A program made the position numbers and the translations under genes. A stretch of 8,880 nt of DNA from Candidatus Omnitrophota bacterium (GTDB lineage: Bacteria; Omnitrophota; Gorgyraeia; Gygaellales; Profunditerraquicolaceae): NCBI GenBank assembly GCA_028687205.1, contig JAQUAP010000053.1, positions 1 through 8,880 of the forward strand, given 5' to 3'. Numbering within the stretch: position 1 is the first letter of the stretch; every line of letters starts with the position of its first letter. The notes below the pieces were generated by a model. That model was not told the origin of the DNA. It did not search any database and saw only the letters and a list, made by a program, of their open reading frames with translations. Below, piece after piece: positions 1 to 6,613 of the stretch.

Positions 1-300
1 AATAATTTTGTCATCGCCGGCCGGGCGGTTTTGGTAGAAGGTTTTATCGAGACCCTGGAGAATATCCTGGGCGTACCGGTTAAGCTCGGAAGGATTACTA
101 ACCTGGAGATAGTTTCCATAATCAAGAAAGACAGGGAGTTATCCGGGCAGAAGTATTTAACCTACCTGACCTGCCTGGGGATGCTCTGCGAAGCGCTGGA
201 GACCAAGCCCCCGGGAATTTTACCGCTGCATCAGCCTGCCAAAAATTTTATCCTCAAAAGCATAAACAGGGTAAAGGAAGTATACCAGGAATATTTTTAA
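1..300 (+). CDS. FtsA-like actin-fold cell-division protein, C-terminal part only
   Basis: The reading frame is open from base 1 and ends at TAA 298-300, so about 99 C-terminal residues of a longer protein are visible. The opening NNFVIAGRAVLVEGFIE and the following LGVPVKLGRI resemble the last nucleotide-binding segment of FtsA/PilM-type actin-like ATPases (usually a GG-x-A-x-L-x-G pattern followed by 'lg-pvr-g'). YLTCLGML matches the 'ya-a-GL' helix after it. The protein ends in a basic/aromatic helix (INRVKEVYQEYF) that resembles FtsA's C-terminal membrane-targeting helix. FtsA tethers FtsZ filaments to the membrane. One oddity is that the usual second glycine of the GG motif is Arg (AGRA). 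No ftsZ follows, because the next gene is convergent. A PilM-type protein is the main alternative. An internal TTG at 31 is not a real start, since the homology continues upstream of it. Confidence 0.6.
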   Translation, partial: NNFVIAGRAVLVEGFIETLENILGVPVKLGRITNLEIVSIIKKDRELSGQKYLTYLTCLGMLCEALETKPPGILPLHQPAKNFILKSINRVKEVYQEYF

Positions 301-317
301 TCAGGGCAAGGATAGAT

Positions 318-1358
318 TTAAACGGAGAGGATCTGGCGCGAAAATTTAACCAGGGCGGCGCGGCACTCCTTGCGCATCTTTAACGATTGTATTATGCGTT
401 CGGATTTAAGCAGCAGGTTTTTTATTTCGCGCCGGGCATAATCTAAACTGCCCGTAGCGGATAATAAGCGGCGGATTTTAAGTAATTCTTTTTTTCCCGC
501 CCTCTTGCCGGAGAATACTTTTTTTATCGCTGCCTTGCTTTTTCTATCGCAGTGATTGTAGGCATGCCAGATGAGCAGCGTTCTTTTTGCCTCGTTGATA
601 TCGGTAAGATTGGATTTTCCGGTTTTCTTCCTTTCGCCGAAGGTCCCGATAATATCGTCTTTAATCTGGAATGAGCGCCCGAGAAGCATCCCGTAGCCAA
701 AAAGTTTTTTTACCTGGGTTTCTTTTGCTCCGGCCAGGATTGCCCCCATAGCCAGGGGGGAGGCAAAGGTATAGTTGGCGGTCTTATAAGCGTAGATCTT
801 ATAAATATCTTTTTTGCTTATTTTCTCTATCGGTTTTGTCCCCAAGAGCAGTTCAATAAATTCGCCGCTGCCGGTATGAAGCGCCGCCGAGATAAGTTTT
901 TTTAAAGCCAGTTCTTTACGTTCAGGTTTCTCCCTGATTGCCAGGAACGCGTCCAGCGCCATGGCGTACATCACATCGCCCGTAACAATAGCCAGGTCAT
1001 CTCCCTTAAATTTAAGGTTCTTTGCGCGCTGTATATATTTATTCAGCAATACGTGCATGGAAGGCCCGCCCCGGCGCATATCGGACTTATCGATTATATC
1101 GTCGTGGACAAGCATAAAATCATGCAGGAGCTCTAAGGAGAGGGCGCTGCGGTATAATCCGGGAGGCGTATTCTTAGAGAACCCGCGATAGCCGATGCAA
1201 AAAAGGATTGGCCTTATTCTTTTGCCTTTGCGGGAGATAAATTCTTTGATATTGCTAAAAAGGACAGGAGAGAGCTTGCTTAAAGAGTAGTTGCGGTTTA
1301 ACTCGCGGATAAATAAGCTTAATTCCCGTTCAACCCGATTTTTTATTTTCAAAAACAT
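318..1358 (-). CDS. Short-chain trans-polyprenyl diphosphate synthase (GGPP synthase-like)
   Basis: This 346-residue protein belongs to the IspA/CrtE/IdsA family, which condenses isopentenyl diphosphate with allylic diphosphates in the cytoplasm. Visible motifs are GKRIRP (45-50), which binds IPP; the first Asp-rich motif DDIID (86-90) followed by RRGG (95-98); GxGEF at 163-167; KT at 192-193; and the second Asp-rich region QIKDDIIGTFG (231-241) with the downstream KTGK. The last Asp of the second motif is Gly, as in many GGPP synthases that read DDxxG. Phe81 lies five residues before the first motif, a position where an aromatic residue limits chain length in archaeal GGPP synthases, so a C15-C20 product is inferred. 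The gene is divergent from the UbiA-type prenyltransferase, its likely consumer. ATG 1358 has no Shine-Dalgarno site. The length is normal for the family. Confidence 0.9.
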   Translation of the reverse strand: MFLKIKNRVERELSLFIRELNRNYSLSKLSPVLFSNIKEFISRKGKRIRPILFCIGYRGFSKNTPPGLYRSALSLELLHDFMLVHDDIIDKSDMRRGGPSMHVLLNKYIQRAKNLKFKGDDLAIVTGDVMYAMALDAFLAIREKPERKELALKKLISAALHTGSGEFIELLLGTKPIEKISKKDIYKIYAYKTANYTFASPLAMGAILAGAKETQVKKLFGYGMLLGRSFQIKDDIIGTFGERKKTGKSNLTDINEAKRTLLIWHAYNHCDRKSKAAIKKVFSGKRAGKKELLKIRRLLSATGSLDYARREIKNLLLKSERIIQSLKMRKECRAALVKFSRQILSV

Positions 1359-1363
1359 AAAGT

Positions 1364-1375
1364 TATGTTAACATA
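1364..1375. promoter_or_regulatory. 12-bp perfect palindrome in the divergent intergenic region
   Basis: TATGTTAACATA is a perfect inverted repeat located between the divergent prenyl synthase and UbiA genes, whose starts are only 43 bp apart. It overlaps the candidate -10 of the minus-strand gene, so it could be an operator for a dimeric regulator or simply an AT-rich bidirectional promoter element. A 12-bp AT-rich palindrome can also arise by chance. What is certain is that any promoters for both transcripts must lie in this short gap or inside the flanking genes. Confidence 0.3.
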
Positions 1376-1393
1376 TACCTAAACCCAAAGCAA
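1365..1393 (-). promoter_or_regulatory. Candidate promoter for the prenyl synthase
   Basis: Read on the minus strand, TTGCTT (1393-1388) is followed after 17 nt by TAACAT (1370-1365), and the ATG at 1358 comes 6 nt later. Matches to the sigma-70 consensus are 3/6 at -35 and 4/6 at -10, so the call is weak. The spacing and the short distance to the ATG resemble the much stronger lysS promoter in this window, and would again give a leaderless or nearly leaderless transcript. Confidence 0.25.
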
Positions 1394-1401
1394 TTAAAAT
1401 A

Positions 1402-2289
1402 ATGCTTAAACATACCGCGCGCGCGTTAAGATTACCGTTTATCAGCGTAAGTATCCTGCCGTTTATCCTCGGCTCATTGATAGCCAGAAAAAATTTTAAT
1501 CTCCCCGGTTTTCTGGCCGGTTTGTCCGCCGTTATCTTTACGCACCTGAGCGCTAACCTTATTAATGACTATTTTGATTCCAGGAGCGGCGCGGACTGGC
1601 AGGATAGGACGTTCTACGGCTTTTTCGGCGGCTCAAAACTTATCCAGGAAAATCTCTTACCCGCTAAATTTTATTTTAAAGCGGCATTATTATGCGCCGG
1701 CCTGGCATTTCTTTGCGTCATTCTTTTATCCGCCAGCTTAAAAACTTATGGCGTTATTTTAATCTACCTCTTAATCGTTGTTTTGAGCTGGCAATACACT
1801 GCCAGGCCTTTAAGTTTTTCTTACCATTACCTGGGAGAGTTTTTTCTTTTTTTACTTTTTGGCCCGGCGACCGTTATGGGAGGATATTTTATCCAGACCG
1901 GGATATTCCCCGATTTAAAAAGCTTTATCCTGTCGCTGCCCGCGGGATTTTTCAGTGCCGCTATCCTTTTCGCTAATGAAATACCGGATTTTACCGGTGA
2001 TAGGAAAGCGGGGAAAAATAACCTGGTCACTCTATGCGGCCCTAAAAGAGCGTTTCTTATTTATTATCTCATCGCTTTTTTAGGCTTCTGCTCAATCGGC
2101 CTAGGGCTCTATTTGGGATACCTGAATTTTATCGCTGTTTTTTCTTTCCCGTTGATTTTTTTAGCGCTTAAGACAGGCATTATTTTAAAGGATAATTATT
2201 CCGACAAAATCAGGTTGATTTCTTCGTCTAAGCTGGCCATAAACATACAGATGCTGGCCAGCAGTATCTTAATCCTCGGGTTGCGATGA
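1402..2289 (+). CDS. UbiA-family prenyltransferase, MenA-like
   Basis: This 295-residue polytopic membrane protein transfers a prenyl chain to an acceptor, probably an aromatic quinone precursor. The first Asp-rich motif is NLINDYFDSRSGAD (52-65). The stretch FFGGSKLIQENLL (74-86) resembles the 'GG---i--g-l' segment that follows it in MenA-type enzymes. YTARPLSFSYHYLGE (132-146) matches the conserved 'YtarP--y-glGE' loop. The second Asp-rich motif is NEIPDFTGDRKAGK (192-205). The rest is about eight or nine hydrophobic helices. It lacks the RPIPsG-type loop of archaeal digeranylgeranylglycerol-phosphate synthases, so MenA (dihydroxynaphthoate prenyltransferase) is preferred, though other acceptors cannot be excluded. 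ATG 1402 is not preceded by a Shine-Dalgarno site. The stop overlaps the next start (ATGA), which suggests coupled translation with the flavoprotein gene downstream. Confidence 0.85.
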   Translation: MLKHTARALRLPFISVSILPFILGSLIARKNFNLPGFLAGLSAVIFTHLSANLINDYFDSRSGADWQDRTFYGFFGGSKLIQENLLPAKFYFKAALLCAGLAFLCVILLSASLKTYGVILIYLLIVVLSWQYTARPLSFSYHYLGEFFLFLLFGPATVMGGYFIQTGIFPDLKSFILSLPAGFFSAAILFANEIPDFTGDRKAGKNNLVTLCGPKRAFLIYYLIAFLGFCSIGLGLYLGYLNFIAVFSFPLIFLALKTGIILKDNYSDKIRLISSSKLAINIQMLASSILILGLR

Positions 2290-3383
2290 AAAAAATTACC
2301 ATTATCGGCGCAGGGTTCGCCGGGCTGAGCGCCCTCTCCAGGCTACGCAGTTATAATAAGCGTGGGGAGCTGGAGATTACGCTCATAAACGATAAACAGA
2401 AATCCAGTTTTCTGCCCATGCTTCCTGATTGCCTGGGCAGGGGTGTCAGCCCGAAGTATCTGGCCCTGGACCTGGCGTCTTTAAGCAATAAAAAGAATTT
2501 TAATTTTATCAAAGATAAAGTAACCGCGGTTGACCTGGTAAAAAAGGAAATTTCAACTTCAGCCTTGACATTAGATTACGATTTCCTGGTCATCGCCAGC
2601 GGCTCGGAGACTAACTTTTACGGTAACGATGCAATAAAGCAAAGGGCTTTTAAGCTCGACGATGCCGAAGACGCCGCCCGCATACGGCAGGCTTTAGATG
2701 AAAAAGATTACGATGCTTATTTAATCGTCGGGGGAGGTTATACGGGGATAGAGGTGGCTACGAATTTAAGGGTTTATTTAAACAGGAAAAAGATAAATAA
2801 AAGGGTAGTTATCGTAGAGCGCGCCCCTTCCATCCTGGGGCCATTGCCGGAGTGGATGAAGGATTATGTCTTAGGCAACCTTAAAAGATTGAATATAGAG
2901 GTGTTAACCAATAGTGGTATTGAAAAGGTCGGAGGTTTTTCTCATCCGATGCTGGTCTGGACAGCGGGAGTCAGGAGCGCTGACTATATACAGGAGCTAA
3001 AGGTTGAAAAAAATACCCAGGGCAGGATTAAGGTGGATGAGTACCTGCGTGTTGACGCTTCCTGTTTTGCGGCGGGCGACGCGGCGTATTTTGCCTATAA
3101 AAATAATTTCTTAAGAATGGCGGTGCAATTTGCTATAATGCAGGGTAGGTGCGCTGCCGGGAATATTATCCGGACAATCCACGGTAAGGGCCTGGTTAAA
3201 TACAGGCCCGTAGATTTAGGGCTGATTATTCCCATGGCGAATAATAAAGCCTGCGGTATAGTTTTAGGGGTCAAGCTGCGGGGTTATTTACCTATATTGT
3301 TGCATTATATTATGTGCGCCTACCGCTCTTACGGTTTTAAAAACAGGCTGGGTATTCTAAAAAACCTGATAACAGGGAGGTGA
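2286..3383 (+). CDS. Type II NADH dehydrogenase-like FAD/NAD(P)-dependent oxidoreductase
   Basis: This 365-residue two-dinucleotide-domain flavoprotein probably oxidises NAD(P)H and passes electrons to a membrane quinone. The FAD-binding motif is GAGFAG (8-13), followed by ASGSETNFYG (104-113). The NAD(P)-binding motif is GGGYTGIE (149-156), with the ribose-binding acidic residue in VVIVER (174-179). WTAGV is at 225-229 and the second FAD contact AAGDAAYF at 262-269. AVQFAIMQG (279-287) resembles the NDH-2 quinone-site signature AQxAxQ. The C-terminal hydrophobic/aromatic segment GYLPILLHYIMCAYRS is where NDH-2 enzymes contact the membrane. The protein is shorter than typical NDH-2 (about 400-430), mainly because the strand pair before WTAGV (211-224) is compressed. 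ATG 2286 overlaps the UbiA stop. The adjacent quinone-type prenyltransferase supports a quinone acceptor. A sulfide:quinone reductase role seems less likely, since no Cys pair is placed for it. Confidence 0.85.
   Translation: MKKITIIGAGFAGLSALSRLRSYNKRGELEITLINDKQKSSFLPMLPDCLGRGVSPKYLALDLASLSNKKNFNFIKDKVTAVDLVKKEISTSALTLDYDFLVIASGSETNFYGNDAIKQRAFKLDDAEDAARIRQALDEKDYDAYLIVGGGYTGIEVATNLRVYLNRKKINKRVVIVERAPSILGPLPEWMKDYVLGNLKRLNIEVLTNSGIEKVGGFSHPMLVWTAGVRSADYIQELKVEKNTQGRIKVDEYLRVDASCFAAGDAAYFAYKNNFLRMAVQFAIMQGRCAAGNIIRTIHGKGLVKYRPVDLGLIIPMANNKACGIVLGVKLRGYLPILLHYIMCAYRSYGFKNRLGILKNLITGR
3375..3383 (+). promoter_or_regulatory. Strong Shine-Dalgarno site for doxX
   Basis: GGGAGGTGA is nearly complementary to the 16S 3' end and sits 5 nt (from GGAGGT) before ATG 3387. 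Its last three bases are also the TGA stop of the preceding flavoprotein gene, so termination and re-initiation are physically joined. It fixes the DoxX start and shows that the host uses canonical Shine-Dalgarno sites. Confidence 0.85.
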
Positions 3384-3386
3384 AAC

Positions 3387-3782
3387 ATGGCTGATTTGGC
3401 GATTTTAGTGTTAAGGGTCAGTTTGGGGATTATGTTTGCAGCCCACGGTTTACAAAAGGCATTCGGGTTATTCGGCGGCCCCGGCATTAAAGGTTTTTCC
3501 GAGTTTCTTTCAGGCCTGGGTTTTAGTTATCCGCTTGTTTGGGCGTATATAGCCGCCTATACCGAAGTCATCGGAGGGATATTCCTGGTCCTGGGTTTAT
3601 TTACGCGGGGAAGCGCGGTTTTGTTATTAGTCCTGGCGATCGTGGCTATAATAAAGCTACATATTACTAAAGGTTTCTTTTTGTCGCAGGGGGGATTTGA
3701 GTACCTTTTGGTTATTGCCTCTGTTTGTGCCGCCTTGATACTTTTAGGCCCCGGGAAATTCAGCATTACCAATAGATTCTAA
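3387..3782 (+). CDS. DoxX family membrane protein
   Basis: This 131-residue protein has four hydrophobic helices (roughly 5-22, 48-69, 73-91 and 100-120). The hallmarks of DoxX are present: LRVSLGIMFAAHGLQKAFG at the N-terminus, a GGPGIKGFSEFLSGLG loop, then AAYTEVIGGIFLVLGLFTR and a GGFEYLL segment before the last helix. Length is typical. Family members include the small subunit of an archaeal thiosulfate:quinone oxidoreductase and mycobacterial DoxX, which joins a membrane redox complex linked to thiol homeostasis. Many others are unassigned. Three bases separate it from the upstream NDH-2-like gene, so co-translation is likely and a quinone-linked role is a reasonable inference. The specific substrate cannot be read from the sequence. 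Confidence 0.88.
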   Translation: MADLAILVLRVSLGIMFAAHGLQKAFGLFGGPGIKGFSEFLSGLGFSYPLVWAYIAAYTEVIGGIFLVLGLFTRGSAVLLLVLAIVAIIKLHITKGFFLSQGGFEYLLVIASVCAALILLGPGKFSITNRF

Positions 3783-3784
3783 TA

Positions 3785-4630
3785 ATGCGCAGCGCTTTAA
3801 ATAAGCATAATTTTATCGGGCGCTCAATCAGGGGCGCTCTCGCATTTTTCAGGGAGTCATTCCTGTCGGGAGAATACGCCTCTTACCGCGCCTTTTTACA
3901 ATCGCTGGACCCCCGGGTCAAGGCAGTTACTTTTTTATTGCTTTGCCTGACGGTGCTTATGACGCGCAGTATTTATTCCCTGGTATTTTTATACTTGTTC
4001 TGCCTGTTGCTGGCCTGGATTTCTAAAATTAACCTGGGGTTTTTCCTGAAAAGGACCTGGATATTCATCCCGCTTTTCTCGCTTTTTATTGCCATACCGG
4101 CGCTGTTTAGCTTTATCAGCCCGGGCGAAGCGCTTTTGAGTTTTAATTTTTTAGGGCTTAAGGCCGTTATTACGCGGCCGGGGGCCTCGAGCGCGCTGTT
4201 GTTTGTAGCCAGGGTGATAACTTCCGTGTCCTTGATTATCCTGTTGGGGCTGACGACAAGGCATTTTGAGCTGCTTAAGGTTTTGCGTATTTTTAAAGTA
4301 CCGCAGGTTTTTGTCATGGTCCTGGGGATGTCTTACCGGTATATTTACCTTTTTGTAGAGATAGTGCAAGATACCTATCAGGGCATAAAAAGCCGCGTAG
4401 GAGAGGCAATGCATTACCGTAAAGGCCAGTCAATCGTAGCCTGGAATATCGCTACGCTCTGGCAGCGCTCTTTTAAGTTGAATGAGGATGTTTACAGCGC
4501 TATGCTTTCCCGCGGCTATACGGGCGAGCCGGTTTTATCCGATGAATTTAAAACTTCTTTTAAGGATTGGGCGTGGGGTTGTCTGGTCGTGATAATATCG
4601 GCCTTAGCGCTCTATTTAAACCATGGATGA
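3785..4630 (+). CDS. cbiQ: ECF transporter transmembrane component (CbiQ/EcfT family)
   Basis: This 281-residue membrane protein couples ATPase motion to the substrate-binding S component in energy-coupling factor importers. The diagnostic features are SLDPRVKA (40-47) at the start of the first helix, a block of hydrophobic helices, GMSYRYIYLFVEIVQDTYQGIKSR leading into the cytoplasmic coupling helices, and AMLSRGYTGEP (239-249), which corresponds to the Ala-Arg-Gly-type motif that docks into the ATPase. A final membrane helix spans about 262-279. It starts 2 nt after doxX without a visible Shine-Dalgarno site and overlaps the ATPase gene by 8 nt, as expected for an obligate T-A pair. The N-terminal stretch before LDPR is about 40 residues, so a later start is conceivable. 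No S component (CbiM/NikM or other) is encoded nearby, which leaves the substrate undefined by context. Confidence 0.87.
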   Translation: MRSALNKHNFIGRSIRGALAFFRESFLSGEYASYRAFLQSLDPRVKAVTFLLLCLTVLMTRSIYSLVFLYLFCLLLAWISKINLGFFLKRTWIFIPLFSLFIAIPALFSFISPGEALLSFNFLGLKAVITRPGASSALLFVARVITSVSLIILLGLTTRHFELLKVLRIFKVPQVFVMVLGMSYRYIYLFVEIVQDTYQGIKSRVGEAMHYRKGQSIVAWNIATLWQRSFKLNEDVYSAMLSRGYTGEPVLSDEFKTSFKDWAWGCLVVIISALALYLNHG

Positions 4631-5432
4631 TTTGATCTTTAGGCTGCGCGCTGTCCGTTTTTCCTATCTTAATAAATATCCCGCTTTATGCGGCATAGAT
4701 ATGGATATTGCGGGGGGACAGAAAATAGCCATTCTCGGCGCTAACGGCTCAGGCAAGTCCACGCTTTTACAGCTATTAGACGGGCTTATTTTTCCCGACG
4801 CCGGAAGTGTCGAAATATTTGGCCGCTTCCTCGATGAAGCTGCCTTGAATGACGCGGATTTCTCCGGGCGCTTTAGAAGCAGGGTCGGCTTGGTCTTTCA
4901 AAATCCCGATATCCAGCTTTTTTGTTCAACGGTAAAAGAAGATATCCTATTTGGCCCTTTACAACTGGGCTTAGATAGAGTTAAAATGAAAAAGCGGGTA
5001 GACGAAGTCATTGCCAGCCTCGGGATCGGCGATTTGCTGGAGCGTTCGCCGCACCAGTTAAGCGTGGGCGAAAAACGCAAGGTTTCCATCGCGACGGTTT
5101 TGGCGATTGACCCCGATATCCTGCTCCTGGATGAGCCGACAGCCGGCCTTGACCCGCAGACATCGCGGCACATTATGGATATTATCATCGAGGCTAATGA
5201 AAAAGGCAAAACAGTGGTTACCGCTACCCATGATTTGCACATCGTAGAAGAGATAGCTGACCTGGCTTATATTTTAAGCCGTGAGAAAAAAATAGCCCGC
5301 TCGGGGCCGGTAGAAGAATTATTAAAGGATGAGGAATTACTGCGCAGCAATAACCTTATGCATATCCATAAACACAGGCATAAGGACGCGGTGCATATCC
5401 ATCCCCATCAGCATTTAGAGCACCATATTTAA
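4623..5432 (+). CDS. cbiO: ECF transporter ATP-binding protein (CbiO/EcfA family) with His-rich tail
   Basis: This 269-residue ABC ATPase is complete in its catalytic motifs: Walker A GANGSGKST (39-47), Q-loop VFQNPDIQLF (91-100, a segment typical of CbiO/EcfA), signature LSVGE (146-150), Walker B with DILLLDEPT (165-173), D-loop GLD (175-177) and switch His203 in TATHDL. It would hydrolyse ATP as a homodimer bound to CbiQ. The C-terminus from residue 247 carries 10 His in 22 residues, which points to Ni/Co or another transition metal as substrate or regulator. The gene starts inside the end of cbiQ, and its TAA shares one base with the next ATG. Only one ATPase gene is present, as in group I CbiMNQO-type systems, but CbiM and CbiN are absent. 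Confidence 0.9.
   Translation: MDDLIFRLRAVRFSYLNKYPALCGIDMDIAGGQKIAILGANGSGKSTLLQLLDGLIFPDAGSVEIFGRFLDEAALNDADFSGRFRSRVGLVFQNPDIQLFCSTVKEDILFGPLQLGLDRVKMKKRVDEVIASLGIGDLLERSPHQLSVGEKRKVSIATVLAIDPDILLLDEPTAGLDPQTSRHIMDIIIEANEKGKTVVTATHDLHIVEEIADLAYILSREKKIARSGPVEELLKDEELLRSNNLMHIHKHRHKDAVHIHPHQHLEHHI
5361..5426 (+). other. His-rich metal-binding-like C-terminal tail of CbiO
   Basis: Residues 247-268 contain His at 247, 249, 251, 253, 258, 260, 262, 264, 267 and 268, mostly in an HxH pattern. This lies beyond the last conserved part of the ATPase fold. His-rich stretches are common in Ni/Co handling proteins, where they bind or buffer metal. Here the tail is cytoplasmic, so storage, sensing or feedback inhibition of transport are the plausible roles. 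Confidence 0.75.
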
Positions 5433-6613
5433 TGATGCAGAATAAAAAATTACAATTTTTTGCCGCTGTTTCTTTTCTGTTGCTGGGTATAGCCTTAAAT
5501 CCCGCATACGGAGATGACCCGCTGACTTTATCGGTTTTTCATTCTCCGACCTGCCAGCGCTGCCTTAAAGTAAAAAAAGAAGTTATCTCCGAGATAGAAA
5601 AAGAGTTTAAAGGTAAAATCCGGATAGAGTACCATGATATCGCGGATATTAAAAATTACACTTCCATGCTGGGGCTTAAAGAGAAACACAATAAGAATAT
5701 TACGTTGGAGTTGCCGGTATTTTTTATTAACGGGAATCTGCTAAACGGCACCGGCGATGTAAAAGGCAATCTTGAGCGTCTGATTAGCGCGTCTTTAGCA
5801 GGGCCTAAGCAGGAAGGGGCAATCCCGGGGGTAGACCTGGTCAGCCGCTTTAAAGATATCCGGCCGCTTGCCATATTCGGGGCGGGGCTGACTGACGGGA
5901 TCAATCCTTGTGCCTTTACAGTAATAGTCTTTTTTATGTCGTACCTCGCCTTTCAGGGTTACCGGAAATTAGAGCTTCTGATCATAGGCCTTTCTTTTAT
6001 CTTTGCCGTTTTTCTGACTTATTTTTTGATCGGCCTGGGGATTTTTAATTTTCTTTACCGCTTGGAAGGTTTTTGGGCATTGACTAAGATATTCAATATT
6101 TCAATCGGTATATTCAGTTTGATTTTAGGTATTTTAGCTGTTTATGATTTATTGAAATTCAGCCAGACCCGGGATACCGAAGGCCAGCTCTTGCAATTAC
6201 CCAAAGTAATCAAGAACCGGATACATTCCGTAATCGGCAGGCATTATCGCAAGGCTAAAGAGGCGCAAGGGGAACAAAAGAGGCTTGCCTTAAACCTGGC
6301 CAGGCTGGTTTTAAGCGCTTTGGTTACCGGGTTCCTGGTCTCTATCCTGGAGGCAGTTTGCACGGGACAGCTTTATTTGCCGACGCTGACCTTTATTTTA
6401 AAGACCACGCCGCTTAAAGTAAAAGCTCTTGTTTACCTGGTAATTTATAATATCATGTTTATCATCCCGTTATTGATCGTCTTTCTTTTAGCTTTACTGG
6501 GGGTTACTTCCAGCGCCTTCGCTCAATTCATCAGGAAGCATATGGTCACGGTCAAGGCGCTGATGGCAGTTTTATTTATCAGCCTGGGCATATTTTTAGT
6601 CTGGAGGGGATAA
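5432..6613 (+). CDS. Exported thioredoxin-fold domain fused to CcdA/DsbD-type membrane domain
   Basis: This 393-residue fusion probably carries reducing equivalents across the cytoplasmic membrane. Residues 1-27 form a signal peptide, with likely cleavage after AYG. Residues 31-122 look like a thioredoxin/glutaredoxin fold with active site C41-Q-R-C44 and a cis-Pro in ELPVFFING (Pro95). A linker is followed by a DsbD-beta/CcdA domain from about 145. Its two redox cysteines are in DGINPCAF (Cys160) and EAVCTGQLYLP (Cys310), between about six or seven membrane helices, with a basic cytoplasmic-looking loop at about 245-285. In DsbD the thioredoxin domain is C-terminal, so the order here is reversed. 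The gene overlaps cbiO by one base; ATG 5435 is an alternative start. It abuts the DUF1573 gene, a possible partner. Cytochrome c maturation or general envelope disulfide reduction are both possible. Confidence 0.85.
   Translation: MMQNKKLQFFAAVSFLLLGIALNPAYGDDPLTLSVFHSPTCQRCLKVKKEVISEIEKEFKGKIRIEYHDIADIKNYTSMLGLKEKHNKNITLELPVFFINGNLLNGTGDVKGNLERLISASLAGPKQEGAIPGVDLVSRFKDIRPLAIFGAGLTDGINPCAFTVIVFFMSYLAFQGYRKLELLIIGLSFIFAVFLTYFLIGLGIFNFLYRLEGFWALTKIFNISIGIFSLILGILAVYDLLKFSQTRDTEGQLLQLPKVIKNRIHSVIGRHYRKAKEAQGEQKRLALNLARLVLSALVTGFLVSILEAVCTGQLYLPTLTFILKTTPLKVKALVYLVIYNIMFIIPLLIVFLLALLGVTSSAFAQFIRKHMVTVKALMAVLFISLGIFLVWRG
6603..6608 (+). promoter_or_regulatory. Shine-Dalgarno site supporting the GTG start of the DUF1573 gene
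   Basis: GGAGGG lies inside the last codons of the Trx-CcdA gene, 5 nt before GTG 6614. It decides in favour of this GTG over the in-frame ATG at 6626, and the GTG also gives the full signal peptide. Confidence 0.75.

Noticed and set aside
31..300. Independent 89-residue protein starting at TTG 31
   Set aside because: The frame is open to base 1 and the FtsA-like homology (VIAGRAV) continues upstream of the TTG, so this is the tail of a longer gene.
301..317. Terminator between the convergent FtsA-like and prenyl synthase genes
   Set aside because: The 17-bp gap contains no inverted repeat or T-tract in either direction.
961..1191. Plus-strand open frame of 76 codons inside the prenyl synthase gene
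   Set aside because: It is antisense to a region with conserved FARM and IPP-binding motifs, its protein shows no family features, and there is no ribosome-binding site.
1395..1400. TAAAAT just before the UbiA ATG as a -10 box
   Set aside because: The hexamer matches 5/6, but the only -35-like sequence (TTAACA at 1368) is 21 nt away, too far for a standard promoter.
1359..1401. Riboswitch controlling the operon (for example cobalamin, because of the ECF genes)
   Set aside because: The intergenic region is only 43 bp, and no other gap upstream of cbiQ exceeds 3 nt, so there is no space for a structured leader.
3973..4414. Two overlapping minus-strand open frames opposite cbiQ
   Set aside because: They are antisense to conserved CbiQ sequence, low-complexity in composition, and resemble no known family.
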